NCBI RefSeq assembly: GCF_019635935.1
Contig: NZ_JAHBYN010000001.1
Location: 2,105,501-2,169,500 of the forward strand
Origin: Parvibaculum sp.
GTDB taxonomy: Bacteria > Pseudomonadota > Alphaproteobacteria > Parvibaculales > Parvibaculaceae
Direction: 5' to 3'
DNA length: 64,000 bases
The notes under the pieces are model-generated. The model saw nothing but the letters and a program-made list of their open reading frames with translations, searched no databases and was not told the DNA's origin. The translations under genes were made by a program, and so were the position numbers. This document shows positions 58,406 to 64,000 of the stretch, one piece after another (the first letter of the stretch is position 1; every line of letters begins with the position of its first letter).

Positions 58406-58978
58406 GTGCAGAAAACAGCCGCCGCGCCGGAAGGCGACCATCCCCATATCCCCGAAGACCGCACACTGTTGCTTGTCGATGACGACGTCCCCTTCCTGAC
58501 GCGGCTCGCCCGCGCGATGGAGGGGCGCGGCTTCGAGGTTTCGACTGCGAGCACCGTGAAGGAAGGCAAGGAGCTGGCGCGCACGAAGAAGCCGGGCTTT
58601 GCCGTGGTCGACATGCGGCTTGAGGACGGCAACGGCCTCGACGTGGTGGCCGCACTTGAGGAAGCGCGGCCGGAAGCCCGCATCATCGTGCTGACCGGCT
58701 ATGGCAACATCGCAACCGCCGTGACGGCGGTGAAGCTCGGCGCCGCCGACTATCTGGCCAAGCCCGCCGATGCCGACGCCATCGAGGCGGCGCTTCTCGC
58801 CACTGGCGCCGACAAGGCCGGACCGCCCGAAAACCCGATGTCGGCCGACCGTGTGCGCTGGGAACACATCCAGCGCGTCTACGAGCTTTGCGACCGCAAC
58901 GTCTCGGAAACGGCGCGCCGTCTCAACATGCACCGCCGCACCCTGCAACGCATCCTCGCCAAACGCGCACCGAAGTGA
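58406..58978 (+). CDS. regA: Redox response regulator RegA/PrrA/ActR
   Basis: A 190-residue response regulator. The phospho-acceptor is D69 in 'FAVVDMRLEDGNGLDVV' within a receiver domain starting 'TLLLVDDDVPF', and 'TGYGNIATAVTAVKLGAADYLAKP' (split) ends it. The C-terminal Fis-type helix-turn-helix 'NVSETARRLNMHRRTLQRIL' is almost invariant in RegA homologues. GTG 58406 is the start. It is the partner of regB; the pair is one operon. Confidence 0.95.
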   Translation: MQKTAAAPEGDHPHIPEDRTLLLVDDDVPFLTRLARAMEGRGFEVSTASTVKEGKELARTKKPGFAVVDMRLEDGNGLDVVAALEEARPEARIIVLTGYGNIATAVTAVKLGAADYLAKPADADAIEAALLATGADKAGPPENPMSADRVRWEHIQRVYELCDRNVSETARRLNMHRRTLQRILAKRAPK

Positions 58979-58981
58979 GGC

Positions 58982-59278
58982 TCAGGCCGGTTCAATCATC
59001 TTGATCGCGGCGAGCTCTCTTCTGTCGGCATGATCGCGCGCGGTTTCGAGATCGTAGCGCGCCTGCAGATTGAGCCAGAATTCCGCCGAGGAGCCGAAAG
59101 CGCGTTCGAGCCGAAGCGCCGTGTCGGGCGAGACATCCCGCTTGCCGCCGACAATGGCGCTGACGCGGTTCGCCGGTACACCGAGCCTCTTTGCCAGCGC
59201 GTTGGCGCTGAGGCCGAGCGGCGCCATGAAGTCCTCCGCCAGAACTTCGCCGGGATGAATGAGTCTACGACCTTCCAT
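58982..59278 (-). CDS. HigA-type antitoxin-like protein (orphan)
   Basis: A 98-residue helix-turn-helix protein of the HigA/VapI family. The start 'MEGRRLIHPGEVLAEDFMAP' and 'LSANALAKRLGVPANRVSAIV' are typical, as is 'GKRDVSPDTALRLERAFG'. In HigBA operons the toxin precedes the antitoxin; here only 67 bases separate its start from a palindromic repeat and no HigB-like frame was found, so it is probably an orphan or a regulatory remnant. Its stop lies 3 bases from regA on the opposite strand. Confidence 0.85.
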   Translation of the reverse strand: MEGRRLIHPGEVLAEDFMAPLGLSANALAKRLGVPANRVSAIVGGKRDVSPDTALRLERAFGSSAEFWLNLQARYDLETARDHADRRELAAIKMIEPA

Positions 59279-59345
59279 GTTGGCATTCTCTCAACGTGAT
59301 CTTTTCAGCATAGCGTGAATCGAACTCGGTTTCACAGTTCGTCCT

Positions 59346-59516
59346 ACCCTCCCCCTGTGGGAGGGTCAAAATTCGCATCGCGAATTTTGGGGAGGGGTTC
59401 TCCGCTTTCGGCGGATGGCGCGTGATGGGTTATGCGCCGAGATTCCACGCTCACCCCTCCCCGAAAAATTTCTCGCGTTCCGCTCGAATTTTTCGACCCT
59501 CCCACAGGGGGAGGGT
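59346..59516. repeat. 171-bp palindromic intergenic element
   Basis: Bases 59346-59367 are the exact reverse complement of 59495-59516 (22 bp). Inside, the left GAATTTTGGGGAGGGGT (59382-59398) faces a near-matching ACCCCTCCCCGAAAAATT (59453-59470), and AAAATTCGC-ATC-GCGAATTTT (59368-59388) forms a hairpin of its own. It resembles the widespread non-coding CCCTCCCCCTGTGGGAGGG repeat of alphaproteobacteria. No coding function. Confidence 0.85.
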
Positions 59517-59551
59517 GGGATTTGACAGAAAGCGGATCGAGGTTGCTCCAC

Positions 59552-60028
59552 TCACTCCGGATCGAGGAACCGGATGACGCGCCGGGCCGAGACGCGGGCG
59601 GCGTGCAGCGTCAGTTTCTTGCGGCGTGCGGGCGCGAGCGGCGTCACCGGGCCTTCGCGCAAAATCTCGGCGCCATAGCGGTCGGCGACGACGAGACCGA
59701 CTTCCGCCGGAATGATTTCGCGCGGAAATTCCGGCGGCACCGCGAAATAGAAGCGGTCGCAGAAATCGAGATACTCCTCCCATTTCGAATCCGTCTTGTA
59801 GTCGACGAGGCTCGACTTGATTTCGAGGACGGCGATCTCGCCTTTCGGGCCGAGCGCGATGATGTCGACGCGCCGGCCGGTGGCGAGCGTCAGCTCGGTG
59901 ATCGCGGCATAGCCCATCTGCGCGAGCAGCCGGCAGCAGCCGCGCTGCACATTGGCCGCCGTTTGCGACTGCCGCCCGTCGAACAGGCGGAACTCATCTT
60001 CCTCGATGCCGGGCAGGTCGTCGCTCAT
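59552..60028 (-). CDS. MmcB-family DNA repair protein
   Basis: A 158-residue PD-(D/E)xK nuclease-like protein. The core is 'GRRVDIIALGPKGEIAVLEIKSS', giving the D...ExK pattern, after 'TELTLAT'. 'WEEYLDFCDRFYFAVPPEFP' and 'GLVVADRYGAEILREGPV' follow. MmcB of Caulobacter is damage-induced and linked to mitomycin C resistance. ATG 60028 is preferred. It overlaps the phosphotransferase gene stop by 4 bases. Confidence 0.87.
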   Translation of the reverse strand: MSDDLPGIEEDEFRLFDGRQSQTAANVQRGCCRLLAQMGYAAITELTLATGRRVDIIALGPKGEIAVLEIKSSLVDYKTDSKWEEYLDFCDRFYFAVPPEFPREIIPAEVGLVVADRYGAEILREGPVTPLAPARRKKLTLHAARVSARRVIRFLDPE

Positions 60029-60909
60029 GGAAGCCCCGCCGCTTCGAGACAATGTTCGAGCTGGCCGCGCCGCCGGATCGCCTCGCGCGGATGCCCCGAC
60101 GCGCCTTCGATGGCGATGGTGCAGAGCGCGTTGGCGGCGGCGGCAAGCGCGATGCGGCGCCGGTCGGGCGCGTGGCTAGCGCGCGCCGCATAGCCGCGCA
60201 TCACGGCGTCGCTGAGCGGCCCATAGCTATCGAGGTGACGGAAGTCGGCTTCGGCGAGGCTCCAGCCGCTCTCGGCGAAGTCGACAAGGCCGAGCGGTGC
60301 GTTGCGCCCCGCATCGAGCAGGTTCGACAGATTGACGTCACCATGCGTGAAGACGAGCGGGCCTTTGGCGCATTCTTCCGCCCAGGCGGCGAGCACGGCA
60401 TCGGCGGCATGGTGATCGGCGGGCTGGCTGAAGCGGTCGCGCGCCAGCGTCAGCCCGCGCGCAATGCTGTCGCCGAGCTTGCTCGCCGCGGCGCGCGGCG
60501 TCGCCTCGGCATGGAAATCGGCAATCGCGGCGCCGAGCCGTTCGCCGAAACCGTCGCGCGTTGCGGCATCGGCATAGACGATGCGGTCCTCGCGCGGCAC
60601 CGCGCCGTCGAGCCGCGCGATGCGCAGCCAGCCGGCATGGACCCCGCCGTCGAACGCGCCTTCCGCAATGAGCGCCGGCACCGCGACGCGCGCGGTTGCA
60701 AGGCCGTCAAGCACTGTGAGCGCCAGCGCCTCGCGGCGGTGGATCGCGACGCCTGAGCCGAGGCCCGGCGTCTGCCGCCTGACCAGCTTCAGCACCGTGC
60801 CGTCGCCGAGATCGTGGACCGACGACCAGAGCCCCTCGCCGATCAGCGGCCAGGGCGGCGCCGGAAGATCGGGCATCGCATCGCGCAGCTTGTCGTGAAT
60901 ATCGTTCAT
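60025..60909 (-). CDS. Aminoglycoside phosphotransferase-like kinase
   Basis: A 294-residue protein with the APH/choline-kinase fold. The N-terminal lobe has 'PLIGEGLWSSVHDLGDGTV' and 'LKLVRRQTPG', and the catalytic segment is 'VFTHGDVNLSNLLDAGR' (HGDxNxxN), followed by 'LGLVDFAESGWSLAEADF'. The family includes aminoglycoside and metabolite kinases; in this genomic context resistance is not implied. ATG 60909 is chosen over a longer frame. Its stop overlaps the mmcB start (ATGA). Confidence 0.84.
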   Translation of the reverse strand: MNDIHDKLRDAMPDLPAPPWPLIGEGLWSSVHDLGDGTVLKLVRRQTPGLGSGVAIHRREALALTVLDGLATARVAVPALIAEGAFDGGVHAGWLRIARLDGAVPREDRIVYADAATRDGFGERLGAAIADFHAEATPRAAASKLGDSIARGLTLARDRFSQPADHHAADAVLAAWAEECAKGPLVFTHGDVNLSNLLDAGRNAPLGLVDFAESGWSLAEADFRHLDSYGPLSDAVMRGYAARASHAPDRRRIALAAAANALCTIAIEGASGHPREAIRRRGQLEHCLEAAGLP

Positions 60910-60942
60910 CGGGAGAGTGTAGCAGAGCGGCACGCGGGAACG

Positions 60943-60971
60943 AAAAAAGGGCGGCTCTTTCGGAGCCGCCC
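60943..60971 (-). terminator. Intrinsic terminator of the diiron-protein gene
   Basis: GGGCGGCTC (60949-60957) pairs with GAGCCGCCC (60963-60971). On the minus strand the stem is followed directly by TTTTTT (complement of 60943-60948). It lies 46 bases downstream of the stop at 61017. Confidence 0.9.
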
Positions 60972-61016
60972 TCAAGTTTATCCCTTCGGTGAGGACCCTT
61001 CGGGAATTTCCAATGC

Positions 61017-62138
61017 CTAGTCGGCCGCGACGCTCGCCATCGGATTCTTCTTGGCGAAGTTGACCGTCTTCAGGAAGTCGATGCCCTGTTCGGCGATGTC
61101 GTCGCCGACCATGCGGTCGTCCTCGTTCTTCAGCTCGTCCATGTCGACATAGACCGCGTAGAACGCCTTGGTGCGCTCGGTGATGATGCCTGCCTTCAGC
61201 AGCGTCTTGATCAGCACACGGAAAATATTGGCGGCATCCTTCATGCCCTCGCGCCGCTCGTCGTCGGTGACGGCTTCGAGCATCTGCGCCTGCACCTCGC
61301 GCCAGTCGAGGCCGAAATCGGCATAGATCAGCTTCTTCTGTTCCGGATTGACGAGGTTGAACAAGAGCGTCTGGAAAACGCTCGCCGCCCAGTCCTCGAT
61401 GATGTCGCGCTCGTCCTGGGCGAGTTTCGGGATCGTGCGGTCGGCCCAGATCTTGCCGAACTTGTGGTGGAAAGCCTCATCCGTCATCGCGAGCTGGCAG
61501 AGCTTGACCAGCAGCGGATCGCGCGCGGTGTTGAAGAAGGTCGCGAAGGTGCCCATCGCCAGACCCTCGACCAGCAACTGCATGCCGACGATCTTCTTGT
61601 AGACCTCCTTGGCATTGACCATTTCGGAGAGCAGGCCGGCCAGCGTCTCGCCGCAGGGAAGGGGCTTGCCGAAACGGGCTTGCACATATTTCGCAAACGC
61701 CGTGACGTGACGCGCTTCCTCGCGCGCCTGATTGGCCGCATACTCCTGTGCGCCCGGATCGAGAAGGATGTGGCAGAGCGACGCCGACAGGTTGAGCGCG
61801 CCCTGCTCGCCATGCAGGATCGCCGACATCATCCAGCGCGCCGTCTCGTTGACGAAGCGGATCTTCTCCTTTTCCGGCAGCGCCTCGAAGCAGGCGAGCC
61901 GCAGCTCCGGCACGAGCTGCGGGTCGATCAGCATTTCGTTTTCGATGTCGAAGGGCTCGCTGTAGTCGATGTAGCGCTTGTCCATCGGATCCCAGAAATG
62001 GTCATGCGTCGCCGAGATGATCTTGTCGAAGGCCGAGGAGCGCCGGTTGTAGCGTTCGGTGTTCATCATCGCCTCGAAGTCGTCGGGCGAGACGGCGTCA
62101 TAGGCATTGTCCTTGGTGATCTGACGAACGGCGGTCAT
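61017..62138 (-). CDS. Ferritin-like diiron protein (AurF/R2-like oxygenase candidate)
   Basis: A 373-residue helical protein. Four helices carry diiron ligands: E111 in 'ILHGEQGALNLSASL', E140/E141 and H144 in 'AREEARHVTAFAKYV', E191 in 'LLVEGLAMGTFATFF', and E221, H224/H225 in 'MTDEAFHHKFGKIWADR'. The two-ExxH arrangement is that of ferritin-like oxygenases and ribonucleotide reductase R2-like proteins; the closest named group is AurF-like, by eye. It is probably an oxygenase or desaturase. The start is ATG 62138, preceded by GGAGAGAG. The gene is divergent from the Hsp70 gene and has a TGACG dyad upstream. Confidence 0.78.
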   Translation of the reverse strand: MTAVRQITKDNAYDAVSPDDFEAMMNTERYNRRSSAFDKIISATHDHFWDPMDKRYIDYSEPFDIENEMLIDPQLVPELRLACFEALPEKEKIRFVNETARWMMSAILHGEQGALNLSASLCHILLDPGAQEYAANQAREEARHVTAFAKYVQARFGKPLPCGETLAGLLSEMVNAKEVYKKIVGMQLLVEGLAMGTFATFFNTARDPLLVKLCQLAMTDEAFHHKFGKIWADRTIPKLAQDERDIIEDWAASVFQTLLFNLVNPEQKKLIYADFGLDWREVQAQMLEAVTDDERREGMKDAANIFRVLIKTLLKAGIITERTKAFYAVYVDMDELKNEDDRMVGDDIAEQGIDFLKTVNFAKKNPMASVAAD

Positions 62139-62230
62139 GGGCTCTCTCCACTGGGCCGGCGGGATCTCCACGCCGGAAAATTGTCACAATGTGAGTGTGG
62201 GTATTGATGCGCCGCACAACAATCCAAAAG

Positions 62231-62244
62231 TGACGCCTGCGTCA
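62231..62244. promoter_or_regulatory. TGACG-N4-CGTCA operator-like dyad (copy 1)
   Basis: TGACG-CCTG-CGTCA, 92 bases upstream of the diiron-protein start and 163 bases upstream of the Hsp70 start. The symmetry extends into flanking AAAA/TTTT with one extra G on the left (CAAAAG). The core is identical to copy 2 at 63761-63774. Confidence 0.7.
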
Positions 62245-62407
62245 TTTTGCGCATGAGGCGGCGGCGCGGCGCCGGACTCGACAAGCCCGCGCCGGGCCTG
62301 TATTCCTCGCGGCCCTTTCGCCCCCGGAAACCCCGAACGCAACCCCGATTTTCCTCAGATGTATTGCCGTGGCCCCTTGCCGGGGTCAGACGGATACGAG
62401 GTGGCCC

Positions 62408-63721
62408 ATGTTCATCGGACTCGACTTCGGGACGACCAACAGCGCGTTGGCGGTCGCTCCCGAACACGGCGCGGCGCGGCTTGTGCCCGTCCGCCACGGG
62501 GAGGAGACGCTCCCCACCTTCCGCTCGATCCTCTATTTCGACGACGAGGAACGCGATCCGAACGGCCGCCCGCATGCCTTTGCCGGCCCGGCCGCGATGG
62601 ACGCCTACCTGATGACCGGCGCAGACGGCCGGCTGATCCAGTCGATCAAGTCCTGGCTCGCCAATCCGACCTTCACCGCGACCAGCATTTTCGGCAGCCG
62701 CTTCACGCTCGAAAATCTCGTCGGCTTCGTTGTCGCGCGGCTGGTCGATGCGACGGAGGAAGCCGGCGCGCTGGCGCAGGCGATGCTGACCGGCCCGGTG
62801 GTGGTCGGACGCCCGGCGCGCTTCGTGCGCAACAGTCTCGGTACGCCAGACACCGGCCACGACGATCTCGCCGTGTCGCGCCTGCGCGGAGCGCTGGCGG
62901 GCGTGCGCATTCCGCAGGTGCATTTCGAATTCGAGCCGGTCGCGGCGGCCTATGCATACGAGGCATCTCTTGTGCGCGACGAGCTTGTGCTGATCGGCGA
63001 TTTCGGCGGCGGCACCAGCGATTTCTGCCTGCTGCATGTGGGGCCGGGCCTGCGCGGGCTGAAGGATCGCGGCGAAACCATTGTCGGCGTTTCGGGCGTC
63101 GGCATTGCGGGCGACGCCTTCGATGCGCGCATCGTCGAGCACGCGGTCGCGCCGCGCCTCGGCAAGGGCACCTCCTATGCGAGCGGCGGCAAGACGCTGC
63201 CGGTGCCGTCCTGGCTCTACGACACGATGAAACGCTGGCATCAGTTGAGCATGATCAACACCGGCAAGACGCGGCGCATGCTGGAGGAAATTTCACAGAC
63301 CGCCGAAGCGCCGGCCGAGGTCGCGGGGCTCTTGAGCCTGATCGCCGGTGAGCGCGGCTTTGCGCTCTACCGCGCCGTCGAGGCGGCGAAGGTCGCGTTG
63401 TCGGACGCGGACGCGGTGCGTCTCGGCTTCGAGACCGGGCCGGTGACGATCGACGCCGAAATCGCGCGCGCCGATTTCGACCGCTGGATCGCCCCGGAAC
63501 TGGCCGAGATCGAGGCCTGTGTCGTCCGGCTGCTCGAGGAAACGGGCATCGCGCCGGCGCAGGTGGACCGGGTCTTCCTGACCGGGGGTTCCGCCTTCAT
63601 CCCGGCGGTCCGGCGGCTTTTTTCCGACCGTTTCGGGCCTGAAAAGCTTGCCGGCGGTGGCGAACTGACCTCGGTGGCGACCGGTCTGGCGCTGGCCGCC
63701 CGCCAGCGTTTCGGCGCCTGA
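62408..63721 (+). CDS. Hsp70-like ATPase without substrate-binding domain (YegD-like)
   Basis: A 437-residue actin-fold ATPase. It begins 'MFIGLDFGTTNSALAVAPE' (phosphate 1), has 'LIGDFGGGTSDFCLLHVG' (phosphate 2) and 'VFLTGGSAFIPAVRRLFSD' (adenosine), as in Hsp70. The C-terminal substrate-binding domain is missing, as in E. coli YegD. The central 'QSIKSWLANPTFTATSIFG' is typical. A chaperone role is uncertain. It lies between two oxygenase-like genes and may help assemble one of them, which is inference. Confidence 0.85.
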   Translation: MFIGLDFGTTNSALAVAPEHGAARLVPVRHGEETLPTFRSILYFDDEERDPNGRPHAFAGPAAMDAYLMTGADGRLIQSIKSWLANPTFTATSIFGSRFTLENLVGFVVARLVDATEEAGALAQAMLTGPVVVGRPARFVRNSLGTPDTGHDDLAVSRLRGALAGVRIPQVHFEFEPVAAAYAYEASLVRDELVLIGDFGGGTSDFCLLHVGPGLRGLKDRGETIVGVSGVGIAGDAFDARIVEHAVAPRLGKGTSYASGGKTLPVPSWLYDTMKRWHQLSMINTGKTRRMLEEISQTAEAPAEVAGLLSLIAGERGFALYRAVEAAKVALSDADAVRLGFETGPVTIDAEIARADFDRWIAPELAEIEACVVRLLEETGIAPAQVDRVFLTGGSAFIPAVRRLFSDRFGPEKLAGGGELTSVATGLALAARQRFGA

Positions 63722-63752
63722 AACCGGCCTTTTCCCTCCGGCAAAACCGGCT

Positions 63753-63782
63753 ACGCAAAATGACGCCTGCGTCATTTTGCGT
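63753..63782. promoter_or_regulatory. TGACG-N4-CGTCA operator-like dyad (copy 2), upstream of the CYP153 gene
   Basis: A perfect 13-bp inverted repeat: ACGCAAAATGACG (63753-63765), CCTG, CGTCATTTTGCGT (63770-63782). It lies 66 bases before the P450 start and 31 bases after the Hsp70 stop. The 14-base core equals copy 1 (62231-62244), including the asymmetric spacer CCTG. Confidence 0.75.
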
Positions 63783-63848
63783 ATGACAGGTCCGCGTATC
63801 CGGCGTATTCTTGCTGTAACGGAACATGAAGCGCCCGGGAGGACACCG

Positions 63849-64000
63849 ATGAGCGACGCAGCGAGAAAATACGAAATCGACGAAGCGCGCGAGCACGCCT
63901 ATTCGATACCGCTCGAAGAGATCAATGTCGGCCAGGGGCATTTCTTCAAGACCGACACGATGTGGCCCTACTTCGAACGGCTCCGCAAGGAAGCGCCGGT
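63849..64000 (+). CDS. Cytochrome P450, CYP153-type, N-terminal part (3' end outside window)
   Basis: The first 50 residues of a P450. 'AYSIPLEEINVGQGHFFKTD' and 'TMWPYFERLRKEAP' match the N-terminus of bacterial CYP153 alkane hydroxylases, soluble P450s that hydroxylate the terminal carbon of medium-chain alkanes and fatty acids. The start is ATG 63849, with GGGAGG (63838-63843) upstream. The heme-binding cysteine lies outside the window. CYP153 needs ferredoxin and ferredoxin reductase, which may lie further right. The assignment rests on a short segment. Confidence 0.75.
   Translation, partial: MSDAARKYEIDEAREHAYSIPLEEINVGQGHFFKTDTMWPYFERLRKEAP

Noticed and set aside
59279..59551. HigB toxin or small gene upstream of the HigA-like gene
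   Set aside because: The 67 bases upstream give no HigB-like sequence, and the rest is a palindromic repeat without a plausible frame.
60025..60909. Antibiotic resistance gene (aminoglycoside kinase)
   Set aside because: The fold and HGDxN motif are shared by many metabolite kinases; nothing in the sequence or context (mmcB operon, no mobile element) supports resistance.

Overview
The window is a contiguous, GC-rich (roughly two thirds G+C), densely coded stretch of an alphaproteobacterial chromosome. Several things point to the class: an Irr-type Fur regulator, a RegB/RegA redox two-component pair, an exact CtrA-type box (TTAA-N7-TTAA), a RIME-like hairpin repeat, type 2 LeuA, MmcB, and an XRE gene between lnt and metK. 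A CYP153-type cytochrome P450 start at the right edge, next to an intracellular PHB depolymerase and many lipid genes, suggests an alkane- or lipid-using member of the Hyphomicrobiales, probably Parvibaculum-like. That genus-level call is inference.

Layout. 1-4.9 kb: end of a CorC-family protein, lnt, an XRE regulator, metK and trmB, with two strong hairpins between metK and trmB. 4.9-14.8 kb: the translation/RNA operon rimP-nusA-ylxR-infB-rbfA-truB-rpsO-pnp, preceded by a promoter and a terminator-like leader and closed by a hairpin terminator. 14.9-18.2 kb: a secreted DUF4893-like protein and the convergent fabA-fabB-fabI operon. 18.4-21.6 kb: irr, then a rubrerythrin / Fe-S oxidoreductase / DUF3501 cluster, each promoter carrying a GTTTGT dyad. 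21.6-24.9 kb: SH3-domain protein, 2-hydroxyacid dehydrogenase, MoeB/ThiF-like protein, CBS protein. 25-29.2 kb: a minus-strand operon (SDR, two kappa-GST/HCCA-isomerase-like proteins, SDR, thioesterase) divergent from an HxlR regulator. 29.2-34.9 kb: ubiE-ubiB and coaBC-dut-rrf2-cysK. 35-37.6 kb: mutM, a small secreted protein, an enoyl-CoA hydratase and rpsT. 38-48.4 kb: rhodanese, dnaA, dnaN, recF, a ClpP-like protein, gyrB and a class A penicillin-binding protein. 48.4-56.9 kb: Bcr/CflA efflux, YgjP-like metallopeptidase, VOC protein, phaZ, leuA, a SCO1-type protein, ankyrin protein and an MBL-fold hydrolase. 56.9-64 kb: regB, regA, an orphan HigA-like antitoxin, a 171-bp palindromic element, mmcB, a phosphotransferase, a diiron ferritin-like protein, an Hsp70-like ATPase and the start of a CYP153 gene.

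Most of the window is housekeeping. The least explained parts are (i) the right end, where the palindrome TGACG-N4-CGTCA occurs both in the promoter region shared by the diiron protein and Hsp70 and in front of the CYP153 gene, which suggests one oxygenase regulon; (ii) the 25-29 kb operon, in which both SDRs lack the catalytic tyrosine and which is preceded by a helically phased TGACA/TGTCA array whose half-site and 11-bp period recur upstream of phaZ; and (iii) the iron/peroxide-type cluster next to irr.
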